Positions 21,392-29,974 of a DNA stretch of 64,000 bases are shown piece by piece (the first letter of the stretch is position 1; every line of letters begins with the position of its first letter). Position numbers and translations under genes: made by a program. The notes below the pieces were generated by a model, which saw nothing but the letters and a program-made list of their open reading frames with translations, did not search any database and was not told the origin of the DNA. The stretch spans positions 1,674,001-1,738,000 of the forward strand of contig NZ_SJSA01000001.1 of NCBI RefSeq assembly GCF_004766125.1, in the 5' to 3' direction. This stretch comes from Duncaniella freteri. GTDB taxonomy: Bacteria > Bacteroidota > Bacteroidia > Bacteroidales > Muribaculaceae.

Positions 21392-22428
21392 TATTCTTTG
21401 ATTCCTAAGCGGTATTTTGCCATCCGTGTGGCATAATCGATGCTGAGCACCATCGCATCATCGCTTGCTATACCTTTGCCGGCTACGTCGAATGCGGTGC
21501 CGTGGTCCACGCTGACACGGATTATCGGGAGTCCGAGGGTGATGTTGACACCGTTTGCGCTCTCCATCTTTCCGGTCTCCTTGTTCCAGTTGAAAGCACA
21601 TACTTTCAGTGGGATATGCCCTTGGTCATGATACATTGCCACGCAGCCGTCATATTTCCCGCATTTGGCTTTTGCAAAGATCGAATCCGGCGGCACCGGA
21701 CCGTCGACATTGAATCCGCGGGCGTTCAGTTCTTCGATAGCCGGAATTATCTCAAGGGCTTCTTCGTCACCAAACATGCCGTTCTCGCTGCTGTGGGGAT
21801 TGAGTCCGGCAATGCCTATATGCGGATTCTCGATGCCGAATTGACGGCACGCGTCGGCAATCAGTTCGGTGACTTCAATGATGCGGGCTTTCTTCACGAG
21901 GTCGCATGCTTTGCGCAGAGGCACATGGGTGGATACGTGTATCACCCGTATGTTCTCATCGGCAAGCATCATTGCATACTTCTTGGTGCCGGTGAATGTG
22001 GCGTATATCTCAGTGTGGCCGTCAAAGTGGTGTCCGGCAAGGTTAAGAGCCTCCTTGTTGAGCGGAGCTGTGACAGTCCCGTCCACCTCATTATCCATGG
22101 CAAGCTCGATGGCTTTTTTTATGCTTACGAATGCGGCGTTGCCACATTGTGCCTGTACCTCTCCGAATCGGAATGTGCTCATGTCTACACAATGCAGGTC
22201 GTAGACATCGATTGTGCCATGTTCAAATTTTGCGTCGGAAATGCGTCCCACTGCATTGATTTTGAAATCATAGCCGAGACGGCTCACAGCCTCCTGCATC
22301 ACTGCTGCATCGCCTGTGACTATCGGACGGCATTTCTCGTAAGTGTCCTTATGGCTGAGGGCACGCACCACAATCTCAGGGCCGATTCCGGCAGGATCGC
22401 CCATGGTGACAGCTAAGATCGGTTTCAT
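21391..22428 (-). CDS. PdxA-family 4-phospho-sugar-acid dehydrogenase (PdxA2-like)
   Basis: The protein of 345 residues starts MKPILAVTMGDPAGIGPE, the canonical PdxA start. This ATG at 22428 lies one base after the stop of the preceding gene, so I prefer it to an in-frame ATG 17 codons upstream. Metal-binding histidines are seen in HFDGHTEIY, STHVPLR and MYHDQGHIPLK, and the nucleotide-binding end contains VDHGTAFDVAGKG. True PdxA acts in vitamin B6 synthesis. PdxA2 proteins instead oxidise 4-phospho-D-threonate or -erythronate, with decarboxylation to dihydroxyacetone phosphate. Placement next to a DUF1537 kinase argues for the catabolic role. Confidence 0.88.
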   Translation of the reverse strand: MKPILAVTMGDPAGIGPEIVVRALSHKDTYEKCRPIVTGDAAVMQEAVSRLGYDFKINAVGRISDAKFEHGTIDVYDLHCVDMSTFRFGEVQAQCGNAAFVSIKKAIELAMDNEVDGTVTAPLNKEALNLAGHHFDGHTEIYATFTGTKKYAMMLADENIRVIHVSTHVPLRKACDLVKKARIIEVTELIADACRQFGIENPHIGIAGLNPHSSENGMFGDEEALEIIPAIEELNARGFNVDGPVPPDSIFAKAKCGKYDGCVAMYHDQGHIPLKVCAFNWNKETGKMESANGVNITLGLPIIRVSVDHGTAFDVAGKGIASDDAMVLSIDYATRMAKYRLGIKE

Positions 22429-22429
22429 A

Positions 22430-23575
22430 TCAGTAAAGAGAGTTGTAGATGTCCCTTGCATCCTGTTCTGTGACTTCACGAGGGTTGTTTTTGAGCAGAC
22501 GTTGAACCTCCATTGCAGCTTTTGCCATGCCGTCGACCGCGCTCTGAGGGATGTTGAGGTCTGAGAGTTTCTGTGGGATGCCGACAGCCTTTGACAGTTC
22601 GCATATGAAGTCTACACCATTCTGTGCGGTCTCATTGTCGTCCTTTCCGACAGGTGCGCCACAGGCTATAGCCACTTCGGCATACTTACGGAGATTGGCA
22701 GAACGATTGAATTTCATGACCGATGGGAGCAGTATTGCATTCGATAGTCCATGAGGTATATGGAACTCACCTCCCAAGGGATAGCTGAGGGCATGTACCG
22801 CTGCTGTATTGACAGGACCGAGCACCAGTCCGCCGTAGAGAGAGCCGAGGGCGAGAGCCTCGCGAGCCTCTATGTCGCTGCCGTCCTTGACCGCACGCAA
22901 CAGATTGGCTGCTATCAGTCTTATGCCTTGAAGAGCGTAGATGTCCACCGCAGGGTGAGCAAACTTATTGGTGTAAGCCTCAATGCAGTGTGTCAGAGCA
23001 TCCATGCCTGTATCGGCTGTTACCTTGGAAGGCACGGTCATTGTGAGCATTGGGTCGACATAAGCAGTGTCGGCAAGCAGGTAAGGGCTTACTATTCCTT
23101 TCTTGAGTTTGTCGCGTTCGTCAAGAAGGATGGCATTGGGTGACACTTCGCTCCCAGTTCCGGCTGTGGTGGGGAGACATGCGAGCCACAGTCCTTTCTT
23201 CTTGATGAATCCTGTGCCGAAGCAATCTTCAGCCTTCTGATCGCTGTCGATGAATGCTGCTACAAGTTTGGCGATATCGAGCACCGATCCTCCTCCTATG
23301 CCGGCTACACTGTCGGCTCGGAATTCACGAGCGATACTGAGTATGGTGTTGAAGTCGTTGAGAGTCGGCTCGGCAAGGATATTTTGGAACACTTCGACGT
23401 TTACGCCATTGTCTTTCAGCTGTTTGATAGCCGGTTCAATCAGAGGGAGTATCGGGGGGGCTGTAAGGATGAAAAGGCGTCTGTGTCCGAGTGAAAGATA
23501 GTCGTCGACAAATGTCTGTATGCAGCCTGAACCGAATACGGTTTTCTGTGGCTGCAAGATTGTGATTGGTTTCAT
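22430..23575 (-). CDS. Iron-containing alcohol dehydrogenase
   Basis: This 381-residue group III alcohol dehydrogenase has the dinucleotide-binding motif GGGSVLD (about 95-101). The metal-binding region includes DTGMDALTHCIEAYTN and a histidine-rich stretch HALSYPLGGEFHIPHGLSNA. The family reduces aldehydes or oxidises hydroxy acids with NAD(P). Candidates include lactaldehyde reductase, maleylacetate reductase or a hydroxy-acid dehydrogenase; sequence alone does not decide. It sits in the middle of the sugar-acid cassette, 1 nt before the PdxA2-like gene and 38 nt after the symporter gene. It probably handles a pathway intermediate. Confidence 0.85.
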   Translation of the reverse strand: MKPITILQPQKTVFGSGCIQTFVDDYLSLGHRRLFILTAPPILPLIEPAIKQLKDNGVNVEVFQNILAEPTLNDFNTILSIAREFRADSVAGIGGGSVLDIAKLVAAFIDSDQKAEDCFGTGFIKKKGLWLACLPTTAGTGSEVSPNAILLDERDKLKKGIVSPYLLADTAYVDPMLTMTVPSKVTADTGMDALTHCIEAYTNKFAHPAVDIYALQGIRLIAANLLRAVKDGSDIEAREALALGSLYGGLVLGPVNTAAVHALSYPLGGEFHIPHGLSNAILLPSVMKFNRSANLRKYAEVAIACGAPVGKDDNETAQNGVDFICELSKAVGIPQKLSDLNIPQSAVDGMAKAAMEVQRLLKNNPREVTEQDARDIYNSLY

Positions 23576-23613
23576 TTATAGACTGTTATTTTAAATCAAA
23601 AACTTGACAGATA

Positions 23614-25200
23614 TCAGGCTGGTTCGATATCCATTTGCTTTTCTTTTCTCTTGTCTTCAAGATAACCGTATATGGTCAGTTCCTTCTCGGCAAGCGGGGC
23701 TGCGAACAGGAAGCTTGCCATATAACCTACCACAAGCACTATAAGATGGCTGTAAACACCAAGCATATATTTGTGCTGTGTGAAATTCCAGGAGCCGAGG
23801 TCAAGGATAGTCTCTTTGATACCTGTTCCGTGAAGGTCGAGTTTGGTGGAGGTCAGGACTGCGTAGGCGGTGAATAGCACCGATGCTGCTATGCCTATGT
23901 ATAGTCCCTGTTTGTTGGCACGGCGGCTGAACAGTCCGAGAAGGAATATTCCCACAATGCCGGCCGAGAATATGGCATACAGTGAGAACAGTGCGCCCAG
24001 TACACCCTCTCCTCCCCATGAGATATAGAGGAGGGCCACTCCGACGGCTCCTGCACCAGACAGCACTACCATAATGCGTCCGAAACGGAGCTGTTGGCGA
24101 TCAGTGCTTGATTTTTTGAAGCGCACGTAGTAGTCCTGTACAGCTATGGCAGAAAGACAGTTCAGGTCTGTGTCGAGGCTTGATATGGCAGCTGCGGCAA
24201 GTGCGGCTATTATAAGTCCACGTATGCCTACCGGGAGCTGGTTGCTGATGAAATAAGGGAACACTTCGTCGGCTTTCAGTCCGTCGGGCAGGCCAGGGGC
24301 TCCGGATGTGTGATAATACGCAAACAGGCATGTGCCTATGAACATAAACATGGTCCAGATGGGGACACTCATCATAACTCCTATATAGGCCGCTTTCTTG
24401 GCATCCCGGTCGTTTTTGGCAGCAAGATAACGCTGTACGATGGTCTGGTCCGTACCGTATTTTTGCAGTGCGTAGAATATACCGTTAAGAGCCATGACTA
24501 TGAATGTGAGCTGAGTGAAATCCCAGTCATAAGGACCAACATCAATCTTGTTGTACTCACCGGCTATGCGCAACACTTCTGAAGGGCCTCCTTCGGGAAG
24601 AAACAGTAACAATATCACGCATATCACACCTCCGCCTATAAGCAGGCCTCCTTGGGCGACATCCATCCATACTATGGCTTCCATGCCACCCAGGAGTGTA
24701 AGGATGATGATTGTGATGCCCAGCACTATCACTATGGCGTAGATGTTGAAATCAAGAAATGTCGCCAATGCCATAGACACGAGAAAGAATACTGTGCCTG
24801 CCTTGGAGAAATGTCCCAGAGTGAAAGCGAACGAGCTGTACATGCGGGCAAAAAGTCCGAATCGCCGTTCGAAATACTCATAGGTGGAAAGCTTCACCAC
24901 TTTGCGGAACAATGGCACTATGACCCCTATGAGTGCCAGCAGCACCAGAGGCACCATGAGTCCCTGGACAAGAAGTATCCAGTTGCCGGCATAAGCGGCT
25001 CCCGGATATGCAAGGAATGTCACGCTTGATATCAGAGTGGCGAATATCGACATGCCTACAGCCCATGCCGGAATTTTACCGCCGGCTGCAAAGTAAGTGC
25101 TTGTGTCTTTCTGCCTGTGGGCGAAATATACCCCTACCCCGATTGCCGATGCAATCGAAGCAAAGACTATGAGGTAGTCTATCCAATGTATATCATTCAT
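23614..25200 (-). CDS. Sodium:solute symporter (SSS/SLC5 family)
   Basis: This integral membrane protein of 528 residues has many hydrophobic helices. It starts with a short outside segment and 'YLIVFASIASAIGVGVYFAHRQKDTSTYFAAGGKIPAWAVGMSIFATLISSVTFLA', the typical SSS first two helices. The 'SSVTFL' and 'AAAAISSLDTDLN' segments correspond to conserved sodium-site regions. SSS carriers import sugars, sugar acids or sialic acid with Na+. Its gene overlaps the aldolase gene by four bases (25197-25200, ATGA), showing tight co-expression. It probably imports the acid that the cassette degrades. Confidence 0.9.
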   Translation of the reverse strand: MNDIHWIDYLIVFASIASAIGVGVYFAHRQKDTSTYFAAGGKIPAWAVGMSIFATLISSVTFLAYPGAAYAGNWILLVQGLMVPLVLLALIGVIVPLFRKVVKLSTYEYFERRFGLFARMYSSFAFTLGHFSKAGTVFFLVSMALATFLDFNIYAIVIVLGITIIILTLLGGMEAIVWMDVAQGGLLIGGGVICVILLLFLPEGGPSEVLRIAGEYNKIDVGPYDWDFTQLTFIVMALNGIFYALQKYGTDQTIVQRYLAAKNDRDAKKAAYIGVMMSVPIWTMFMFIGTCLFAYYHTSGAPGLPDGLKADEVFPYFISNQLPVGIRGLIIAALAAAAISSLDTDLNCLSAIAVQDYYVRFKKSSTDRQQLRFGRIMVVLSGAGAVGVALLYISWGGEGVLGALFSLYAIFSAGIVGIFLLGLFSRRANKQGLYIGIAASVLFTAYAVLTSTKLDLHGTGIKETILDLGSWNFTQHKYMLGVYSHLIVLVVGYMASFLFAAPLAEKELTIYGYLEDKRKEKQMDIEPA

Positions 25201-26081
25201 AGTCTTGACTTGATGGATTGCTCTTCTTCAGCTGAAAGACGTGTGAGAGGCATGAGCATCCATGGCTCGCAGAGACCTTTGGTCTGCATCATCACCTTGA
25301 GAGCGGTGAGTGACTGTCCCAGTGTGCGCCCTGCCTGATAGATTTTTGCTATCTCGTTGGTCTCGTCCTGTAGGCGGTTGGCGGTGGTCATGTCTCCGTC
25401 CGATGCGGCGCGGTACAGGTCGTTGAACATTTCAGGTACGTAATTGCCTGTGCTCGGAACTATTCCGTCACCACCTATCGACAGCGAGTAGGCTGACTGT
25501 GCCGCCCATCCGCAGAAGTAAGCGAAATCCTCTCGGTCCCGGGATATGGCGATGCACTGCTGCATACGCTCCAGATCGCGTTCGGAATCCTTCAGCCCGA
25601 CAATATTCGGATGGTCGGCAAGACGTTTCACAACCTCGACCGGTATGGTCATGTGGGTTGTTGCCAGTATGTTGTAAAGCATGAGGGGGCCTGTGATGGA
25701 ATTGGCAAGAGTCTTGTAGTATCCATACATCTGTTCGTCAGTCAAGGCATAGTAGGAAGGGAGTGTGGCTACAATCACGTCGGCTCCCGCTTTGGTGTAT
25801 GCCTCTGCCTGTCTTAACTGTTCGGCAAAGCAGTTGCCTGTGAGCCCGGCATAGATCAGTATTCGTCCTTTAGAGGCCTTTACGGCGGTCTCTACCATTA
25901 GCAGTCCGTCGGATGCTGATACACTGTTGCCTTCACCTGTGGTGCCCATTAGGAGCGGTGCCACATTGTTCTGTGCGAAAAACTCGATTATTCGTTCTAT
26001 AGCCGGAACATCCAGCATGCCATCCTCTGTGACAGGTGTGACCATAGGCACCACCACGCCACGATATTTGCAATTCTTCAT
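25197..26081 (-). CDS. Dihydrodipicolinate synthase/N-acetylneuraminate lyase family aldolase
   Basis: This 294-residue class I aldolase is a (beta/alpha)8 barrel. The Schiff-base lysine is Lys164 in IVGLKDS. Other family residues are the GTTGE motif (46-50; Thr47, Thr48) and Tyr136 in LMLYN. Family members cleave or form 2-keto acids with pyruvate, for example sialic acid, 2-keto-3-deoxy sugar acids or 4-hydroxy-2-oxo acids. It is first in the five-gene operon, with symporter and dehydrogenases, so a catabolic lyase or dehydratase role is more likely than lysine synthesis. A -7 promoter box lies 48 nt upstream. Confidence 0.88.
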   Translation of the reverse strand: MKNCKYRGVVVPMVTPVTEDGMLDVPAIERIIEFFAQNNVAPLLMGTTGEGNSVSASDGLLMVETAVKASKGRILIYAGLTGNCFAEQLRQAEAYTKAGADVIVATLPSYYALTDEQMYGYYKTLANSITGPLMLYNILATTHMTIPVEVVKRLADHPNIVGLKDSERDLERMQQCIAISRDREDFAYFCGWAAQSAYSLSIGGDGIVPSTGNYVPEMFNDLYRAASDGDMTTANRLQDETNEIAKIYQAGRTLGQSLTALKVMMQTKGLCEPWMLMPLTRLSAEEEQSIKSRL

Positions 26082-26398
26082 TTTATGGTTGTTTTAGATT
26101 TAAAGTCCCAATACATTTTACTTTCCTGCAAAGGTACGAAAAATATGCCTATAACACAGATATTCCAATGTATAAAAAACAGCAATACGCATATTATTGC
26201 TAACAGAAATACTTCATACAGAATTGAGTAATTATGAAAACAGCTTTAAATTCTATTGATTTTCCGTATCTACTAATACATATGGACACATACATTAACC
26301 TTTCCTGTCAAATGCATGACTGAAAAGACTAAATGCTTCTGAAATAGCTTGCTCCGATCAATTAATCCTTAGTGTAATAAAGAATTATAAGATTTTAT
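26082..26398. other. 317-bp AT-rich intergenic region
   Basis: Between the sugar-acid operon and the restriction-modification island I see the operon's promoter box and otherwise no gene longer than 30 codons. Base composition already resembles the AT-rich island to its right, so the island border may lie inside it. Confidence 0.6.
26129..26136 (-). promoter_or_regulatory. Candidate -7 element of the sugar-acid operon
   Basis: On the minus strand this reads TACCTTTG, a perfect Bacteroidetes -7 box, 48 nt before the aldolase start. No clear -33 TTTG is found at 19-21 nt; regulation by an activator would explain that. Confidence 0.5.
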
Positions 26399-27514
26399 CT
26401 AATATACAATTTTTTTCCCATAAGGAGATGTAGGCTCATTAAAAAGAGTCTCTGTGAATGGGTTGGAGTTGTAATTAAATAGATTTTGAGTTGGCTCGAA
26501 GATCTTAGAGATAAAATATGATGATGCCTCATCTTCAGGTTGCATTTCTGCATTGTATATAGCAGCATCTTGTAGAGATTTTGCGATATGCCACATTAGA
26601 ACAGGAGGTATTGCATTGCCTATCTGTTTATATGATTTAGATTCCGAGTTATTTAAAATGAAATTTTCAGGGAAAGATTGAATTCTGGCAGCTTCACGAG
26701 GCGTAAAGCGACGATACAGTTCTTTTGCTGGATCTACCAACAGTAACGGATCGCGAGAGTTTATACTGATTTTTGCCAAATGAGAAGTTATGGTAAGACA
26801 TGGACCATTCAAGTCTTGCCATAATCCACGTTTCATATTATTTTTGGCATTTTTCATGCCTTGTACAGCCCTTTCAGAAAAGTAGTATTTCTGTTCAGTA
26901 ATATCCAGTCGTTCAATAACAGTGCTTAAAGGAACTGCATTTTCAAAAGTATTTATTGGCTGAGGATATGAATATTCACAGTTTTGATCGTTTCGAATAC
27001 CTACAATAAAGACACGCTCTCTTTTCTGTGGAATCCCAAATTCAACAGCTTTCATGAGTTTGAATTGAACTTTGTAGCCCACACTCTCAAATTCAGAAAC
27101 AATTTTATGTATGATTGCTCCGCGTTGGAGTGTTATGAGCCCCTTTACATTTTCACAAATGAAAAATCTTGGAGATTTCTCTCGTAGAAAACGAACGATT
27201 TGTTTATATAAGTTGGCTCTTTCATCGTTGGTGTCCTTTGTTGGATTGACGGTACTGAATGATTGGCATGGAAACCCTCCAATTAACACATCTACATCTG
27301 GAATTGTATGAAAATCAATATCTGAAACATCTGCACAAACAGCATGATGAAGAAAATTTCGATTGTAAGTATCAACTGCCCATTTATCAAAATCTACAGC
27401 GAATACTATATCGAAATCTAAACGTGGATAGTGATGACCAAGATAAGTAAATCCACCCAACAGCCCTAAGTCAGAACCTCCACAACCACAAAATAATGAA
27501 GCAACTTTCAGCAT
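26399..27514 (-). CDS. DNA (cytosine-5) methyltransferase, subunit/enzyme 1 of the R-M island
   Basis: This C5-cytosine methyltransferase has 371 residues. I use the ATG at 27514 (MLKVASLFCGCGG) because motif I starts there. The longer frame to 27622 would run into the upstream gene. Motifs are: I, SLFCGCGGSDLGLLGG (SAM binding); IV, GGFPCQSFS with catalytic Cys83; VI, ENVKGL; VIII, QKRERVFIVGIR; X, GNAIPP near the C-terminus. The variable region before motif IX would set specificity. It lies 13 nt after the DUF3883 gene in a three-gene operon with a second C5 methyltransferase. Composition is visibly more AT-rich than flanking housekeeping genes. Confidence 0.93.
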   Translation of the reverse strand: MLKVASLFCGCGGSDLGLLGGFTYLGHHYPRLDFDIVFAVDFDKWAVDTYNRNFLHHAVCADVSDIDFHTIPDVDVLIGGFPCQSFSTVNPTKDTNDERANLYKQIVRFLREKSPRFFICENVKGLITLQRGAIIHKIVSEFESVGYKVQFKLMKAVEFGIPQKRERVFIVGIRNDQNCEYSYPQPINTFENAVPLSTVIERLDITEQKYYFSERAVQGMKNAKNNMKRGLWQDLNGPCLTITSHLAKISINSRDPLLLVDPAKELYRRFTPREAARIQSFPENFILNNSESKSYKQIGNAIPPVLMWHIAKSLQDAAIYNAEMQPEDEASSYFISKIFEPTQNLFNYNSNPFTETLFNEPTSPYGKKIVY

Positions 27515-27527
27515 ATTAAAAGGGTAA

Positions 27528-28937
27528 CTATAAAGGGTAACGCGATTCAATGACGTCTGAACCAAAATCCATTTGATAAATGGTGGGAATAACTTCGATT
27601 TTACCTTCTTTAGAAAGAGCAAAAGGATTGTTGATACGAATCACTATCACTTCATTTTTAGTAAAATAGACTCGATAAATATTATATGCAGGACCAAATT
27701 GTTCTGCAGCAATCCATTCTTTTCGTGTTATGTTCAATGAGTCCGTCCATGACAGATTGAATGAGGGACGAGTAGTCCTTTTAGTAGTTTTAACTTCTAT
27801 GTAACGAGCAAATTCTGGGTTATGCTTGTTCTCGTCAGCTTCAATGGATGCGATGTCGTAACCAAGACCTTTTGTTTTTCCTAATAGAAGGACTTTGTTT
27901 ACAAGACGTTCTTTAAAAGCTCTGACTCTATCTTGCTCTAATCTGAATACAAAAGCTTCACCCTCATCTCCTAAATCTGTTGTTGACTTAATAGCGGATT
28001 TTCTTGCTATTAGTTCTTCACGCTTGGATATGGGCAGACCTGTCAAAGCAATGTCTAAAAATTCACTATGGAATTGTCCGTTATATTCTTTCCATTCTTG
28101 GACCATTAGTTTACGACCTTCAATTGTTGAGAGATCGTAAGCATCCACATTGAAAAATGGTTCGTCGAGACTCTTTATGAACAATGAAATAGCATTGGAT
28201 TCATCGGAGTTGAGCCAAATCCTTTCAGAATCATGCTCAATTAGGTTGGCTAATTCAAGAAGATTGAATTGTTCTTTTATATGTTGCCATTCATTTGAGC
28301 CTGTCAGTTTGTTGCGCTTGATGCCATTTTTGCGGTCATCCATTATGTGATCGAAAACCTCCTGAGCAGACACATTTCCATGTAATACATCAAGATTGTT
28401 TAGCGCGTAGTAGCCAATTTCTTGTTTTGCTAATAGTTGTTTGTTGTTTTGAGCAATGAATAAAAGCTTTATTACAAAACAGAACGGTTTTAACTTTATG
28501 CCAAGCTCCACTTCTGACTTAACAACAGTTGCTTTCTTCTCACCATTAGGGAACTGAAAGTTCAAGCAAAGGTTCTTGAAAAATGTAGGAAAGTCGCTAT
28601 TGTCAATAAGAAATTTACATGAGTCAGACTCGTGGATTATGGTCTCGTTAGTGTCTTGGTCAAATTTAGGATAGAATAATCCCAGAAGCACCCCCATAAT
28701 CTCGGTGTAGTGATTCTTGACGGTTTTGAGATTATTATCAGATAGAGAAGTAAAGTCTCTGACATGGAATAGAGCATATGACAAATCAGAGTAAGCTGAT
28801 CTGCGGAAAGCTTCCTCATTGCATGGACAATATTTATGAACAATATTGGCATATACTGGCAGCAGGTCTTCCATCTCGGTCTGAGACTTACCACGAATTA
28901 TAGTACAGCGATATTGATTTTCGGGACGATAAATCAT
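27528..28937 (-). CDS. DUF3883-domain protein, probable restriction endonuclease
   Basis: The 469-residue protein has no known motif in its N-terminal two thirds. The C-terminal part resembles DUF3883, a PD-(D/E)XK nuclease-like domain. It contains GDEGEAFVF near residue 325, then Gly-Tyr-Asp361 and Ile-Glu381-Val-Lys383, the expected D...ExK active-site pattern. Its start overlaps the stop of the upstream methyltransferase by four bases (ATGA, 28934-28937). Placed between two C5 methyltransferases, it is the best candidate for the restriction subunit. This is inferred from context and motif, not from a match to a characterised enzyme. Confidence 0.75.
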   Translation of the reverse strand: MIYRPENQYRCTIIRGKSQTEMEDLLPVYANIVHKYCPCNEEAFRRSAYSDLSYALFHVRDFTSLSDNNLKTVKNHYTEIMGVLLGLFYPKFDQDTNETIIHESDSCKFLIDNSDFPTFFKNLCLNFQFPNGEKKATVVKSEVELGIKLKPFCFVIKLLFIAQNNKQLLAKQEIGYYALNNLDVLHGNVSAQEVFDHIMDDRKNGIKRNKLTGSNEWQHIKEQFNLLELANLIEHDSERIWLNSDESNAISLFIKSLDEPFFNVDAYDLSTIEGRKLMVQEWKEYNGQFHSEFLDIALTGLPISKREELIARKSAIKSTTDLGDEGEAFVFRLEQDRVRAFKERLVNKVLLLGKTKGLGYDIASIEADENKHNPEFARYIEVKTTKRTTRPSFNLSWTDSLNITRKEWIAAEQFGPAYNIYRVYFTKNEVIVIRINNPFALSKEGKIEVIPTIYQMDFGSDVIESRYPL

Positions 28938-29974
28938 AAATAATTTTTGAGTTGGAGAGCGATTTGTTGAGCAAGTAGAGGAGGCACGGCATTTCCGACT
29001 TGTTTGAGTTGACTCCCCTTATTCCCTAAAAAAATAAAGGAGTCAGGGAAGCTTTGGAGGCGTGCAGATTCTCTGACTGTCGGCACTCGATTGAATTTAT
29101 AATGAAAGTGATGGTTATGCCCACAATCAATAGTGAAACTTGGTCTCTTGCTATTGAGCCGCGTCCAGGCTATATGGACTTTGCGGGTATCCCATAATTC
29201 CTTTGGTAAGTCTTTGTAATTTCCACCATCAGGAACCATTGCGATGATTTCTTGTGTCCGTGCCGTGTGAATCGTTATGTTGTGATTATATACCCCACGG
29301 CTATACTTACGCATTAACCTCTGAAATTCTGACATTGGTTCACAAATATAAGAAGACCCATCTTGTTGAGAATTTTCAGGGAGGTCACTCAAAGCTTCGT
29401 AAGATGATATATGTTTATCAATCGAAGGTGTTGGGAAATTATAAATCTCCCCACCAAGTAGTCCTACAAAAACAGCTCTTCTTCGATTTTGTGGAACTCC
29501 ATAATCTGATGCAGTAAGAACCTTATAATTAATAGTATATCCCAGATCGGTAAAATCAGACAAAATGGCATCTCGAATAATTCCGTTCCCCATGGTGAGA
29601 ATTGTTGGAACATTTTCCATTACGAATGCTTTGGGTCTGAAAACGCGCACAAAGTTAACAAATGACTTATAAAGTTCATTTCGTTTATCATCTATGATTC
29701 GTTTGCCTGCCACAGAAAAACCTTGACAAGGAGGTCCGCCAATTATAACGTCAACATCAGAAATTTTGAATTCATTCTTGACGTCATCTGGTGAAATAGC
29801 AGACAGATCCCCACATAAAGTTTTGGAATGTTCTCGATTATATGAATAAGTCGTAAGAGCGTCTTGCCAAAAATCAATGGCAAGTACCCCCTTAAATCCG
29901 GACTGCTCAAATCCTAACGATAGTCCGCCACAACCAGCAAACAGGTCTATGAATGTCAATGGTTTTATTGTCAT
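28934..29974 (-). CDS. DNA (cytosine-5) methyltransferase, enzyme 2 of the R-M island
   Basis: This 346-residue C5-cytosine methyltransferase has motif I (FIDLFAGCGGLSLGFEQSGF), motif IV (GGPPCQGFS, catalytic Cys83), motif VI (MENVPTIL), motif VIII (PQNRRRAVFVGL) and motif X (VGNAVPPLLAQ). It is only distantly similar to the first methyltransferase in the variable region. Two C5 enzymes in one R-M system usually mean an asymmetric recognition site, each enzyme modifying one strand. It is the first gene of the operon. Confidence 0.94.
   Translation of the reverse strand: MTIKPLTFIDLFAGCGGLSLGFEQSGFKGVLAIDFWQDALTTYSYNREHSKTLCGDLSAISPDDVKNEFKISDVDVIIGGPPCQGFSVAGKRIIDDKRNELYKSFVNFVRVFRPKAFVMENVPTILTMGNGIIRDAILSDFTDLGYTINYKVLTASDYGVPQNRRRAVFVGLLGGEIYNFPTPSIDKHISSYEALSDLPENSQQDGSSYICEPMSEFQRLMRKYSRGVYNHNITIHTARTQEIIAMVPDGGNYKDLPKELWDTRKVHIAWTRLNSKRPSFTIDCGHNHHFHYKFNRVPTVRESARLQSFPDSFIFLGNKGSQLKQVGNAVPPLLAQQIALQLKNYL

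Noticed and set aside
21502..22416. A 304-codon open frame on the + strand opposite the PdxA-like gene
   Set aside because: The minus-strand gene has all PdxA motifs and operon spacing; the opposite frame has no recognisable protein and is a codon-bias shadow.
21391..22479. A longer start for the PdxA-like protein (17 extra residues)
   Set aside because: The extra stretch overlaps the upstream dehydrogenase gene and is unlike the family N-terminus; the ATG at 22428 follows the stop by one base.
26234..26323. A 29-codon open frame in the AT-rich gap beside the R-M island
   Set aside because: Average composition for an AT-rich gap, no promoter or family resemblance, and ends without context; expected by chance.
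27515..27622. A longer start for methyltransferase 1
   Set aside because: The 36 extra residues precede motif I, have no family match and overlap the DUF3883 gene.
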